Of a stretch of DNA of 64,000 nucleotides, positions 8,508 through 17,191 are shown piece after piece. Both the position numbers and the translations under genes were made by a program. The stretch spans positions 1 through 64,000 of the forward strand of contig CAYFMP010000001.1 of the NCBI GenBank assembly GCA_964344215.1, in the 5' to 3' direction. Numbering within the stretch: the stretch's first letter is position 1; every line of letters starts with the position of its first letter. The stretch comes from CAYFMP01 sp964344215 (lineage in GTDB: Bacteria > Pseudomonadota > Alphaproteobacteria > Rhodospirillales > Casp-alpha2). Under the pieces are notes generated by a model, which ran no database searches, was not told the origin of the DNA, and was given only the letters and a program-made list of their open reading frames with translations.

Positions 8508-10337
8508 TCAGCCGTTGACGGCGGCGGCCTGGCGCGCATGCCGCTTGCGCACGTGCGGGTCGAGATGGCGCTTGCGCAGGCGGATGGTGTCCGGCGTCAC
8601 CTCGACCAACTCGTCGTCGTCGATGTAGGCGATGGCCTGTTCCAGCGACAGCCGCCGGGGCGGAGTCAGGCGGACCGCCTCGTCGGACCCGGCGGCGCGA
8701 ATGTTGGTCAATTGCTTGGCCTTCATCGGGTTGACTTCCAAGTCGTTGCCGCGGCTGTTCTCGCCGATGATCATGCCCTCGTAAACGATGACGCCGGAGC
8801 CGATCAACAGCTCGCCGCGCTCTTCCAGGTTCATCAGCGCGTATGCCACGCTCCTGCCGGCGGCGTTGGCAATCAGCACGCCGTTGCGGCGACCGGCGAT
8901 CGGCCCGGCGTGCAGGCCGTACTCGCGGAACACCCTATACATCACCCCGGTGCCGCGGGTCTCGGTCAGGAACTCGCCGTGGTAGCCGATCAGGCCACGC
9001 GACGGGGCTGAGAAGCGCAGCCGCGTCTTGCCGCCCTCTGCCGAGCGCATCTCCTCCATGCGGCCCTTCCGCTTCGAGATGGCTTCGACGACGGCGCCCG
9101 CGAACTCCTCGTCGACGTCGATCACCACGTCCTCGTAGGGCTCCAGCAGCTCGCCTGTCTCCGGGTCCTCGCGCATCAATACGCGGGGTCGGCTGATGGA
9201 GAGTTCGAAGCCCTCGCGGCGCATGGTTTCGATCAGCACGCCGAGCTGCAGCTCGCCGCGCCCCGCCACCTCGAAGGCATCGCCGTCCTCGGTCTCGGTG
9301 ACGCGGATGGCGACGTTGCCCTCGGCCTCGGCGAAAAGCCGGGCGCGGATCATTCTCGACGTCACCTTGGCGCCGGACCGACCGGCCAGCGGCGAATCGT
9401 TGATCGAGAAGATCATCGCCAGCGTTGGCGGATCGACCGGCTCGGCCGGCAGGCTGTCCTCGACTTCCGGGTCGCACAGGGTGTCGGAGACGGTGGCTTC
9501 CGAGAACCCGGCCAGCGCCACGATGTCGCCGGCTTCGGCGCGCTCGACGCCGACCCTTTTCAGGCCGCGAAAGGCCAGCACCTTGGTGATCCGGGTCTGT
9601 TCGACGACGCCGCCCTCGCGGTTCAGCGCCTTGGCCTGAACATTGGGCGCAATCGCGCCCGACACGATGCGTCCGGTCAGCACGCGCCCGAGGTAAGGGT
9701 CGCTCTCCAGCGTCGTCGCCAGCATCCGGAACGGCCGATCCTCGACGATGGTCGGCTCGGGCACGCATTCGACGATCTTGGCGAACAGCGCCGTCATGTC
9801 TTGGGCCGGCTCGGCCCAGTCGTCGGCCGCCCAGCCCTGCTTGGCCGAAGCGAACACGGTCGGGAAATCGAGCTGCGCGTCCTTGGCGTCCAAGGCCACG
9901 AACAGATCGAAGACCTCGTCGTGGACGGCGTCGGGACGGGCGTCGGGTTTGTCCACCTTGTTGACGACGACGATCGGCTTCAAGCCCAGACGCAGCGCCT
10001 TCTGGGTGACGAACTTGGTCTGCGGCATCGGGCCTTCCGAGGCGTCGACCAGCAAGAGCACGCCGTCGACCATGCCGAGGATGCGCTCGACTTCGCCGCC
10101 GAAATCGGCGTGGCCGGGCGTATCGACGATGTTGATACGGGTCCCCCGCCATTCGACCGAGGCGCATTTTGAAAGGATGGTGATGCCGCGCTCGCGCTCC
10201 AGGTCGTGGCTGTCCATCAAGCGCTCTGCAACTTCCTGGCCCTCGCGGAACAGGCCGCTCTCCTTCAAGAGCGCGTCGACCAGGGTTGTTTTGCCGTGGT
10301 CGACGTGGGCGATGATGGCGATGTTGCGCAAATTCAC
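8508..10337 (-). CDS. typA: Translational GTPase TypA/BipA
   Basis: This ribosome-associated GTPase of the EF-G/LepA superfamily functions in 50S assembly and stress or cold adaptation. The 609-residue length fits the family. G-domain motifs are AHVDHGKTT, DTPGHADF and NKVDKPDA, followed by the beta-barrel, the EF-G-like domains and the BipA C-terminal domain (GIMYR-like EYGLHAGPI, then SRGNDLEVNP). The start is GTG at 10337, giving the family N-terminus (V/M)NLRNIAIIAHVDHG, with GGAA eight bases upstream. The frame stays open a further 226 codons upstream, but that part is Arg-rich and lies over the HAD gene in another frame. Only 41 bases separate it from the HAD gene, suggesting one transcript. 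Confidence 0.97.
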   Translation of the reverse strand: MNLRNIAIIAHVDHGKTTLVDALLKESGLFREGQEVAERLMDSHDLERERGITILSKCASVEWRGTRINIVDTPGHADFGGEVERILGMVDGVLLLVDASEGPMPQTKFVTQKALRLGLKPIVVVNKVDKPDARPDAVHDEVFDLFVALDAKDAQLDFPTVFASAKQGWAADDWAEPAQDMTALFAKIVECVPEPTIVEDRPFRMLATTLESDPYLGRVLTGRIVSGAIAPNVQAKALNREGGVVEQTRITKVLAFRGLKRVGVERAEAGDIVALAGFSEATVSDTLCDPEVEDSLPAEPVDPPTLAMIFSINDSPLAGRSGAKVTSRMIRARLFAEAEGNVAIRVTETEDGDAFEVAGRGELQLGVLIETMRREGFELSISRPRVLMREDPETGELLEPYEDVVIDVDEEFAGAVVEAISKRKGRMEEMRSAEGGKTRLRFSAPSRGLIGYHGEFLTETRGTGVMYRVFREYGLHAGPIAGRRNGVLIANAAGRSVAYALMNLEERGELLIGSGVIVYEGMIIGENSRGNDLEVNPMKAKQLTNIRAAGSDEAVRLTPPRRLSLEQAIAYIDDDELVEVTPDTIRLRKRHLDPHVRKRHARQAAAVNG

Positions 10338-10378
10338 TGGGCGGTTCCGGGTCGGCGGCGAGGCGGTCGGTTCAACGA

Positions 10379-11134
10379 TCAACCGGCGATGGCGTCGATC
10401 TTGTCGACCAGCTCCGCGTAGCTGGCGGCGACGGCGTCGGCCTTGGTGGCGGCGGCGGCGCCCTCGTCGCGGGCTGCCGTGAACAGGATCGCTTTCATGC
10501 CCAAGGCCTGCGCGCCGTCGACGTCCTTCGGGTCGCGGTCGCCGATATGCAGCATGTCGGCGTATTCGGTGCCGAGCTGGCGGGCCGCTTCGGCGAACAT
10601 GTCCGGGTGCGGCTTTGAATGGCCGACCTCGTCGGAAAACACGAAGCCGGTGAAGAAATCCTTGATGCCGTGTTGCGAGAGGATGTCGCGCAAGCCCCGG
10701 CCCGGCGTGTAGATGGTGTCGGAAACGACGCTCAGCCTGAAGCGTCCGGCCAACTCGCGAATCGCATTGGCGGCGCCGTCGATCATGTCGGGCGGCAGGT
10801 CGACCTCCATGTTCTCGAAGCCGGCGACGACCTGATCGAAAGCCTCGCCGTTCAAGGTCCGGCCGAGGTCGGCGAGCATGATCTTGAGACGCTCCGGCAC
10901 CTCCCAGGTGATCTGCTCGCCGTACCAGGCCTCGCGGAAGGCGGCCTCCTGGCGGGCGAACGCCGCCTCGACCGCTTCCGGTTCGATCGGCGCTTCGGCG
11001 TTCAGCGCCTCCCACACCAAATGGCGTTTCTCGTCCGGTTTCGGGCGCAGGCCGCGCTCGGCCCGGACCGGCTCGTCGGAATCGTCGATCAGGATGGTGT
11101 CCCAGATGTCGAACGTGATGGCTTTCAGGCTCAT
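10379..11134 (-). CDS. HAD-superfamily hydrolase, haloacid dehalogenase-like
   Basis: A 251-residue HAD hydrolase with a C1-type helical cap. Motif I is TFDIWDTI, in which the residue two after the nucleophile Asp is Trp and not Asp. Most phosphatases have Asp there; haloacid-dehalogenase-like members do not. Motif II is VVSDTIY, the motif III lysine lies in GHSKPHPDMF, and motif IV is HIGDRDPKDVDGA. The substrate cannot be inferred. ATG 11134 has GAGGA eight bases upstream, which rules out the longer open frame starting near 11401. It is the first gene of a pair with typA and is divergent from the HExxH-protein gene. Confidence 0.85.
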   Translation of the reverse strand: MSLKAITFDIWDTILIDDSDEPVRAERGLRPKPDEKRHLVWEALNAEAPIEPEAVEAAFARQEAAFREAWYGEQITWEVPERLKIMLADLGRTLNGEAFDQVVAGFENMEVDLPPDMIDGAANAIRELAGRFRLSVVSDTIYTPGRGLRDILSQHGIKDFFTGFVFSDEVGHSKPHPDMFAEAARQLGTEYADMLHIGDRDPKDVDGAQALGMKAILFTAARDEGAAAATKADAVAASYAELVDKIDAIAG

Positions 11135-11204
11135 AGGTCTTGTCCTCGGCGGGTTGGGGGAGGAGGCGGCGCTGCTCACATAGCCGAGAACGCAGGAGAT
11201 TCCA

Positions 11205-11921
11205 ATGCGTAATTCGGCGCCGGGTGACGACGCCGCCCGACCCACGTTATGCTGGCGATCGGATATCCTTGTCTTCGGGAGAGCATCCTTGGCGCCTCGC
11301 CTCGCCTCGGCAGTGCCGTTCCTCCTATCGGTCGCCCTCGGCATCCCGACCGCGGCCGGTCCCGCCACGGCCGCCGCCCTGCAAACCGACACCCGCTGCA
11401 AGAAACCGGCGGCGACCGCGAAGCTGGTCTACGCCAAGAACAAGATCGGCTACGGCCTGGAGAAGCTTCCCGAGTACAGAGAAGAGAGACGCGGCAAGCT
11501 GCTCGGGTTGTTCTGGGCCGACGCCCGGGTCCGCCGCCAAGTCACGATCGAGGGCGGTTGTCTCGTCGGTGTCGATCTGTCGGTCGAGGTCGAACCGCAC
11601 ATCGAGTTGAAAAGCACGCTGAAGAAGAAGTTCAACAGATGCACCCGCCAGGCCACCCTCGATCACGAAAAACGGCACGGCCAGGTTGCCCGCAAACACT
11701 ACAAGCGCCTGCCGGCCAAGATCGAGGCGATGACGGTGAGGCTGTTCACGGGCAAGCGGGTGCCCGACTTCGAGACCTTCGAATCGCGCTTCGAGCCGGA
11801 ACTGGAAAAAGTCATGAAGCGGTTCAACAGGAAATACGCGGCTGCCCAGCAGGGTTTTCACGACGAGCTGGCCGAGGCCAGAATCATCAGGAAGAAGTGC
11901 AGTCTCAAGAAGCGGAAATAG
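11205..11921 (+). CDS. Secreted HExxH protein, DUF922-like putative Zn protease
   Basis: A protein of up to 238 residues with an N-terminal hydrophobic export segment (about residues 35-60, ending in ATAAALQ). The motif HEKRH near residue 153 fits HExxH, and the surrounding TLDHEKRHGQVA resembles the DUF922 family of putative secreted Zn-dependent proteases. The rest is Lys/Arg-rich and helical. A TTG at 11289, behind GGGAGAG, would give about 210 residues with a more normal signal peptide and is a plausible true start. Two other cysteines (about 68 and 118) could form a disulfide. Protease activity is inferred from the motif only. Confidence 0.7.
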   Translation: MRNSAPGDDAARPTLCWRSDILVFGRASLAPRLASAVPFLLSVALGIPTAAGPATAAALQTDTRCKKPAATAKLVYAKNKIGYGLEKLPEYREERRGKLLGLFWADARVRRQVTIEGGCLVGVDLSVEVEPHIELKSTLKKKFNRCTRQATLDHEKRHGQVARKHYKRLPAKIEAMTVRLFTGKRVPDFETFESRFEPELEKVMKRFNRKYAAAQQGFHDELAEARIIRKKCSLKKRK

Positions 11922-11934
11922 CCCGGCCGGGCGC

Positions 11935-12639
11935 TTACACCTCCGGGTTCGAGACGAAGGCTTGCAGGGCGTCGCGGTCGCTGATGCGGACCTCGCGTCC
12001 CTCACAGGCGATGCCGTGCTGGCGCAGTTTCTTCAATGACCGCGACAGGCTTTCCGGCTCCATGCCGAGGTAGGTGGCGATCAACCCCTTCTCCATCGGC
12101 AGCACCGTCCTGACGACGTCTGCGTCGGCCGGCGCCAAACGCAGGATGTAGTCGGCCAGGCGCTGCGACGTCGTCATCAGCTGAACGCGCTCGAACTGGT
12201 CGCACATGGCTTGCAGCCGTTTGGCCACGAGATCGAGGATTCTTCGGGCCAGCACCGGGTCGCGTTCGATTGCCTCGAAGAAGACGGCGGCCGGCACCTC
12301 GAGGACCCGGCAAGAGCCGATGGCCTCGGCGGTCTCGGTGTAACGACCCGCCTTCAATACGGCCCTCAGCGCAAACGGATCGCCCGGCTGCATGACGAAA
12401 AGAACGGCGTGCTTGCTCTCCGGGTCGCCGCGGAAGATCTGCACTTGGCCGCCAAGCACCATGAAGACGCGGTCGGCCGGCTGGCCGACCTGGAACAGCC
12501 GGTCGCGGTGGCCGTAGGCGACGACGGCGGAGGCCTCGACGATGCTCTCGACGAGACCGGGCGACGAGCCCATGAACAAGCCGGCACGTTGTATGTCGTC
12601 GCGGCAGGAAACAGCGGTATCCAACATCAGCAACCCCAT
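11935..12639 (-). CDS. Crp/FNR-family transcriptional regulator, Dnr-like
   Basis: The N-terminal cyclic-nucleotide-binding-like beta roll (about residues 15-120) is followed by a dimer helix and a winged helix. The recognition helix reads GMEPESLSRSLKKLR; the E..SR pattern fits proteins reading TTGAC/T half-sites. There is no N-terminal cysteine cluster, so it is not a 4Fe-4S FNR. It most resembles Dnr/NnrR-type regulators that sense NO through heme, which is inferred and not shown. A TTGAC-N4-ATCAA box sits about 70 bp upstream, so it is probably controlled by FNR or itself. Start choice is uncertain: TTG 12654, ATG 12639 and ATG 12627 are all possible. Confidence 0.88.
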   Translation of the reverse strand: MGLLMLDTAVSCRDDIQRAGLFMGSSPGLVESIVEASAVVAYGHRDRLFQVGQPADRVFMVLGGQVQIFRGDPESKHAVLFVMQPGDPFALRAVLKAGRYTETAEAIGSCRVLEVPAAVFFEAIERDPVLARRILDLVAKRLQAMCDQFERVQLMTTSQRLADYILRLAPADADVVRTVLPMEKGLIATYLGMEPESLSRSLKKLRQHGIACEGREVRISDRDALQAFVSNPEV

Positions 12640-12701
12640 CCTTCGAGCGCCCAAAACCTTCGAAGAACGTCGGATCGTCGCAAATTACGAAAACCGCCGC
12701 C

Positions 12702-12715
12702 TTGACCGAAATCAA
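12702..12715. promoter_or_regulatory. FNR/Dnr-type box upstream of the Crp-family gene
   Basis: The sequence TTGACCGAAATCAA matches the FNR/FixK/Dnr consensus TTGAT-N4-ATCAA with one change (TTGAC). It lies in the leader of the regulator reading leftward, about 70 bp from its start, in line with class II activation. Confidence 0.65.
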
Positions 12716-12735
12716 TATGGGTGAAGAGGCGGCAT

Positions 12736-13737
12736 TCAACTGTCGGCCAAGGTTTCGAGAGCCGAAATCAACTCGTCGCCGACGTCGAGGCCGTGCTGCG
12801 CCGCGCGGGCCCGGTTGTCCAGGCGACGGTCGCCGGGCAGCCGGGTATTCGGTTGCGCCAGGACTTGCGAGAGCAACACCTCGACCCGTTTGGCGAACCC
12901 CCCGCCCGCCAGCCGGTCCGGGGCCAGCGCCACGAAGAACTGGCCGGCATTCGGCGGCCCGCCCTCGGCGTCGAGGAAGGAGGTCGCCTCGAAGCCGAAG
13001 CCGGCGCCGGTCAGCGCCGCCGACAGGATTTCGACCATCAGTGCCAACGCCGCCCCTCTGGCTTCGCCCATCGGCAGCATGGTGCCGTCCAGCGCCGCGG
13101 CCGCATCGGTGGTCGAATGGCCGCTCGAATCGAGCGCCCAATCGCCGGGTATCGCATCGCCGCGCTTGGCGGCGATGACGATCTTGCCGCGGGCCACCTT
13201 GCTCAAGGAAAGGTCGACGACCAGGGGCGGTGCCGCCGCGCGCGGACAGGCAAAGGCGATCGGGTTGGTGCCGAGCAGCGGCTTATCGCCGCCCCATGGC
13301 GCCATTGCCGCCGGCGTGTTGAGAAAGGCGAGGCCGACCAGACCGTGCTCGGCCAGCTTCTCCACGTGGTGGCCGGCGACGCCGGCATGCGACGAGGCAT
13401 GGACGGCGGCGGCTGTGACGCCGGTCTCGGGCGCGGTTCCGATCAGGGCCTCCAATGCCAGCGCGATGGCCGGGTAGGCAAAGCCGTTGGCGGCGTCGAT
13501 TCGGACGGCTGCCGGCGCCGTCCGCTGTAGCCTCGGCACCGCGAAGCCGTCGACCTTGCCGGCCTTGGCCTGGGCGGCGTAAACGGGGGCCCGGGAGACG
13601 CCGTGCGAGGGGATGCCGTCGGCCTCGGCGGCGACCAGGGCGGCGGCGACCTGGGCCGCCGTCTGCGGCGATGTCCTGGAAGCGGTGAGCGCCCGTCCGA
13701 TCAGGTCGCGCAAGGCGGAAGCGGCGATATTGGCCAT
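12736..13737 (-). CDS. Ldh_2-family (malate/lactate dehydrogenase-like) NAD(P)H oxidoreductase
   Basis: A 333-residue member of the Ldh_2 family, whose members reduce 2-oxo acids or cyclic imino acids (malate, ureidoglycolate, delta-1-piperideine-2-carboxylate). This fold is unrelated to classical lactate dehydrogenase. Family marks are AEADGIPSHGVSR near residues 38-50, the catalytic histidine in ASSHAGVAGHH, the cofactor loop PLLGTNPIAFACP, and VVDLSLSKVARGKI. GGAGG lies nine bases before ATG 13737. An Ala-rich composition and the DpkA-like length suggest an imino acid or 2-oxo acid substrate; which one is unknown. Confidence 0.85.
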   Translation of the reverse strand: MANIAASALRDLIGRALTASRTSPQTAAQVAAALVAAEADGIPSHGVSRAPVYAAQAKAGKVDGFAVPRLQRTAPAAVRIDAANGFAYPAIALALEALIGTAPETGVTAAAVHASSHAGVAGHHVEKLAEHGLVGLAFLNTPAAMAPWGGDKPLLGTNPIAFACPRAAAPPLVVDLSLSKVARGKIVIAAKRGDAIPGDWALDSSGHSTTDAAAALDGTMLPMGEARGAALALMVEILSAALTGAGFGFEATSFLDAEGGPPNAGQFFVALAPDRLAGGGFAKRVEVLLSQVLAQPNTRLPGDRRLDNRARAAQHGLDVGDELISALETLADS

Positions 13738-13754
13738 GGATTGCGGCCTCCGTG

Positions 13755-13850
13755 GAGTGCGGCGGTTTCAAAACCGTCCCGTTTGAAAGGCGGACCGCCG
13801 CCGTTTCGGTTAGTGGCCTGTTCTCGTCAGGGGATCGTTTCGATCCTCGG
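13755..13850. repeat. Intergenic palindromic repeat, copy A
   Basis: A segment of about 96 bp that aligns with 43145-43244. Shared blocks, in order, are GAGTGCG, TTTCAA, GTTTGAAA, GGC-TGTTC-CGTC and a GATCG-TTT-CGATCC hairpin. Both copies lie between divergently oriented or unrelated genes, and both contain two nested inverted repeats. This fits a dispersed REP-like element of the genome. Confidence 0.6.
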
Positions 13851-14019
13851 GCGACAAGCCTCTGGAATCGCCCAATCATAGCCCGGTGCGGCCGTCGCTC
13901 AAGGCCCGTCGGCGGTCGGCCCGGTCGGCGGCGGAAGCGTCGATTCGGTGATTGATGGGGGAGCGGGGGCGTCCTATGATCGGCCCCGTTTCCCAAAGTC
14001 GAACGGTCGTCCAGCCGCC

Positions 14020-14721
14020 ATGACATCGATCCTTTTTCTCGGCCTCCTGCTCGGCATGCAGCACGCCCTTGAAGCCGACCACGTGGCGGCGGTCGCCTCG
14101 ATCGCCGCCCGCCAGACCTCGGTCCGGCGCATCGTCGCCCACGGCGCCGTTTGGGGCATCGGCCATATGGCGGCACTGGTGGCGTTCGCCGGTTCGGCGA
14201 TCGTGCTCGGCGCCGCCGTCGGCGACCAACTGGCCGGCTGGCTGGAAGCGGCGGTCGGCGTCATGCTGGTCGGCCTCGGCGGCCACGTCATCTATCGCCT
14301 GATCCGCGACCGCGTGCATTTCCACCTGCACCGCCACGCCGACGGGGTCGTTCACTTCCACGCCCACTCCCACGCCGGCGACGTCGGCGAGCACGCCCGC
14401 TCGGCCCACCGCCACCAGCACCGGCATGGGCTTCCGTGGCGCTCGCTGTGGGTCGGCCTGATGCACGGGGCCGCCGGTTCGGCGGCGCTCCTGGTGCTGA
14501 GCGCTTCGGCAATGGCCTCGCCGGCCGAAGGGCTTCTTTACGTGGCGCTGTTCGGGGCCGGGTCGGTGGTCGGCATGGCGGCGCTGTCGGCAGTGATCGC
14601 GGTGCCGATCGCCTTTTCGGCGTCGGCCCTGACCTGGGCCAATCGGTCGTTGCAGGCCGCCGTCGGCGTCGGCACCGTCGCCATCGGTCTGGGCGTCCTG
14701 GGCCGCATCGTCGTCGCCTGA
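14020..14721 (+). CDS. NicO/RcnA-like nickel/cobalt transporter
   Basis: A membrane protein of about 233 residues with six predicted helices. The first helix carries GMQHALEADHVAA, the HX4DH-type metal signature of Ni2+/Co2+ permeases. A cytoplasmic or periplasmic loop at about 105-150 is extremely His-rich, as in RcnA, and probably binds metal. The direction (uptake or efflux) cannot be settled: HX4DH favours uptake, the His loop resembles exporters. ATG 14020 begins the hydrophobic N-terminus; an in-frame GTG at 13948 adds 24 residues without export features. No urease, hydrogenase or cobalamin genes adjoin it and I saw no B12 riboswitch. Confidence 0.82.
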   Translation: MTSILFLGLLLGMQHALEADHVAAVASIAARQTSVRRIVAHGAVWGIGHMAALVAFAGSAIVLGAAVGDQLAGWLEAAVGVMLVGLGGHVIYRLIRDRVHFHLHRHADGVVHFHAHSHAGDVGEHARSAHRHQHRHGLPWRSLWVGLMHGAAGSAALLVLSASAMASPAEGLLYVALFGAGSVVGMAALSAVIAVPIAFSASALTWANRSLQAAVGVGTVAIGLGVLGRIVVA

Positions 14722-14895
14722 GACGGCCGTCCCAACACCGGCATTGGCACCCGGCGGCGGAGCGACTATCTTAAGAGCCAGCCTGAGGAATCCTAAGCGA
14801 CGCGGGGCCTAAACACTCCGCGTCTTGCGTTTGCGCCGCCGCTTCCCATCTGTTGAGGAAGGACCCATCCCAAAGCATAAAGAGATAGACTGCAC

Positions 14896-16611
14896 ATGCG
14901 TAAATACCTGAATATCAACCTCTCGGACCGGACGGTCGAAGCGAAAGAATTGGAAGGCGAGGCCATTGTCCGGGCCGGACGCTACCTGATCGCCAAGACG
15001 CTCTTGGAAGGCGGCATCGCCGACGTCGATCCGCTGTCGCCCGCCAACCCGTTAATCTTCTCGGTAGGCGCTTTCGCCGGCTCCAACTTCTCCAACGCCA
15101 ACCGCATCAGTGTCGGATGCAGGAGCCCGCTGACCGGCGGCGTCAAGGAAGCCAACTCCGGCGGCACCTTCGGGTTCGCCCTGGGGCAGCTGGAGATCTC
15201 CGGCCTGACGCTGGAGGGCGCGTCGGACGAATGGGTGGTGATCCGCATCACCGTCGACGGCGACGTCACCTTCGAATCGGCCGAAGGGCTATTGGGACTC
15301 GGCAACGTCGAGACCGCCCGACTCCTGCACGAGAGATACGGCGACAAGATCTCGCTGGCGCTGTGCAGTCTAGTCGGCGAATACGGCGGCCTGATCTCCG
15401 GCGTCTCGTTCAGCGACCCGGAAGGGCGGCCCGAGCGGATCGCCGCCAGGGGCGGCGTCGGCGCCGTCATGGGCATGAAGAAGGTCAAGGCGATCGTCGC
15501 CGACAAGCACAAGATGCCGACCTTCCACGACCGCAAGAAAGTGATGGGCGCGGTCCGCGAATACGGCGCCAAGCTGGGTGAGCAGGAACCGGTCGCCAAC
15601 ATGGCCAACTTCGGCACCGCCCTGATGGCCGACGTCATGAACCACGGCGGCGGCATCCCGGTGCGTTCGTTCAGTTCCGGCCAGGCGCACAGCGCCGAGG
15701 GCGAGCCTTTCAAGATGGGCGGCACCTACATCCGCGAACTCAACGAGGGGCGCGGCGGCGAGCCCACCCATGCCTGCATGCCGGGCTGCATGATCAAGTG
15801 CTCCAACGTCTACGTGGCCGAGGACGGCGCCGAAATCGTCTCGCCGTTGGAATACGAGACCCTCGGGCTGTTGGGCACCAACTGCGGGCTGACCGACCCC
15901 GACGACGTCGCCAGGCTCAACCACGTCGCCAACGACCTCGGCATCGACACCATCGAGACCGGCGCCATGCTGGCGATGATGATGGACAACGGCGAGGCCG
16001 AGTTCGGCGACGTCCAGTTCATGCAGGCGGCCCTCGACGACATCCGACAGGGCAACGAGCGCGGCAGGTTGCTGGCCCAGGGCGCGGCCCGCCTCGGCGA
16101 GGCCAAGGGCTACAAGCGCATCCCGGTCGTCAAGAAACAGTCGATCAGCGCCTACGACCCGCGCTCGATCGAGGTCACCGGTATCTCCATGATGGTGTCG
16201 GCGCAAGGCGCCGACCACACCACCGGCAACCTGCCGACCTACGAGTGCAAGGGCAAGACCACCGAGGAACTGGCCGAGGCCAGCCTCGGCGTTCAGGTCA
16301 ACTGCGCGGCCGCCGATTCGCTGGGGCTGTGCCTGTTCGGGCGCTCGGTGACGGACACCCACCACGAACTGATCATCCAGGCCTTCAACGACGCCCACGG
16401 CACCGAACTGGGGCCGGATTTCATCAACCAGTTGGGGCGCGAGACCCTGAAGCTGGAGCACGAGTTCAACAAGGCGGCCGGCTTCTCGGTGGCCGACGAC
16501 GAACTGCCCGGCTTCATGTATGACGAACCGCTGCCGCCGAGCGGCAAAACGGCCCGCCACCACGGCCCCGAGGTCAACGCCTTTCGCGACGACTGGTTCG
16601 CCAAGGCCTGA
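14896..16611 (+). CDS. Aldehyde ferredoxin oxidoreductase (tungsten/molybdo-bispyranopterin enzyme)
   Basis: A 571-residue member of the AOR family, which oxidises aldehydes or related carbonyls with a W- or Mo-bis-pyranopterin and one 4Fe-4S cluster. The N-terminal pterin domain shows GAFAGSNFSNANRISVGCRSPLTGG, and the C-terminal part has DPRSIEVTGI and DSLGLC. Candidate cluster ligands are Cys294, Cys298, Cys302 and Cys479. The C-x3-C-x3-C spacing differs from the C-x2-C-x3-C of Pyrococcus AOR. No ferredoxin partner or W/Mo transporter adjoins it, so the electron acceptor is unknown. It is an unusual enzyme among alphaproteobacteria that respire aerobically. Confidence 0.93.
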   Translation: MRKYLNINLSDRTVEAKELEGEAIVRAGRYLIAKTLLEGGIADVDPLSPANPLIFSVGAFAGSNFSNANRISVGCRSPLTGGVKEANSGGTFGFALGQLEISGLTLEGASDEWVVIRITVDGDVTFESAEGLLGLGNVETARLLHERYGDKISLALCSLVGEYGGLISGVSFSDPEGRPERIAARGGVGAVMGMKKVKAIVADKHKMPTFHDRKKVMGAVREYGAKLGEQEPVANMANFGTALMADVMNHGGGIPVRSFSSGQAHSAEGEPFKMGGTYIRELNEGRGGEPTHACMPGCMIKCSNVYVAEDGAEIVSPLEYETLGLLGTNCGLTDPDDVARLNHVANDLGIDTIETGAMLAMMMDNGEAEFGDVQFMQAALDDIRQGNERGRLLAQGAARLGEAKGYKRIPVVKKQSISAYDPRSIEVTGISMMVSAQGADHTTGNLPTYECKGKTTEELAEASLGVQVNCAAADSLGLCLFGRSVTDTHHELIIQAFNDAHGTELGPDFINQLGRETLKLEHEFNKAAGFSVADDELPGFMYDEPLPPSGKTARHHGPEVNAFRDDWFAKA

Positions 16612-16620
16612 CCCGGACCC

Positions 16621-16651
16621 GGCCTGACCTGATGACCTGATCGGTCAGGCC
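16621..16651 (+). terminator. Hairpin after the AOR gene
   Basis: GGCCTGACC and GGTCAGGCC form a perfect 9-bp stem with a 13-base loop, ten bases after the AOR stop. There is no T tract, so it is either a weak terminator or an RNA-stabilising hairpin. Confidence 0.5.
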
Positions 16652-16667
16652 GGCCGAGCGGCGTTCG

Positions 16668-16683
16668 TGTGACGTTCGTCACA
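16668..16683. promoter_or_regulatory. Perfect CRP-type palindrome upstream of the peptide gene
   Basis: TGTGACGTTCGTCACA is a perfect 16-bp inverted repeat matching TGTGA-N6-TCACA, the classical cAMP-CRP site. It lies about 170 bp before the precursor-peptide ATG, followed by an AT-rich stretch (16689-16712) and a TTGACG (16714-16719) that could be a -35 element. The binding protein is inferred; any Crp-family member of matching specificity could use it. Confidence 0.6.
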
Positions 16684-16853
16684 TGACATTTGCCTAAAAT
16701 TTTAGTAAACTGTTTGACGTGGCCCGGAAAGACTCGGGTCGGCCCTCCGGTCGGTTCGGCAGATCATCGCCGACGAGCAACCGGCAAGAACACCAATAAA
16801 GTCCAACGATAACAATAAATAACACGTCACCACATCATACATGGAGACAGAAC

Positions 16854-17165
16854 ATGTCAGAACTCGAATTTTCCGATCTCTGCATCACGATCGAGGATCT
16901 TCCGAGCCGGGCGCAAGCGCTTGGTGAAGAAGAGCAAGCCGATGTGCTCGGCGGTTGGGGCTGGTATCGCCGGCGCCGTCGTCGTCGTCCGCGTCGCCGG
17001 CGTCGTCGGCGGTGGGGTCGGCGTCACTCGTGGCGTCGTCGCGCCTACTGGGCGAGGCGCCGTCGCGCGTCCATTCGCCGTCGCCGTCGCTCCATGTACC
17101 TGCGCAAGGCCGCCTTCCACTCGCGGATGGCCTCGGCCTATCGTCGCGCCGCCGCGCGGGTCTAA
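16854..17165 (+). CDS. Putative RiPP precursor: double-glycine leader plus Arg/Trp-rich core
   Basis: A 103-residue peptide. Residues 1-34 are acidic and end in EEEQADVLGG, a typical double-glycine leader for C39 peptidase exporters. The predicted 69-residue core begins WGWY and contains 33 Arg, one Lys, no Asp, Glu or Cys, and five Trp (35, 37, 54, 60, 66). Two runs of seven Arg flank Pro46. GGAGA lies six bases before the ATG. A strong terminator follows, then a tryptophan halogenase and a C39 exporter. I infer a ribosomally made cationic peptide whose Trp residues are halogenated before export. A protamine-like protein is the alternative, but it would not explain the leader. Immunity is not evident. 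Confidence 0.8.
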   Translation: MSELEFSDLCITIEDLPSRAQALGEEEQADVLGGWGWYRRRRRRRPRRRRRRRWGRRHSWRRRAYWARRRRASIRRRRRSMYLRKAAFHSRMASAYRRAAARV

Positions 17166-17191
17166 GCACAGGCACGATGCACTAATGGATG

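Noticed and set aside
10338..11015. Long upstream extension of the typA frame (to 835 residues)
   Set aside because: The extra part is Arg/Gly-rich shadow translation over the HAD gene. TypA family N-terminus and length fit GTG 10337.
15370..16563. 397-codon antisense frame within the AOR gene
   Set aside because: Third-position GC bias makes long antisense frames common here, and the plus-strand protein is a clear family member.
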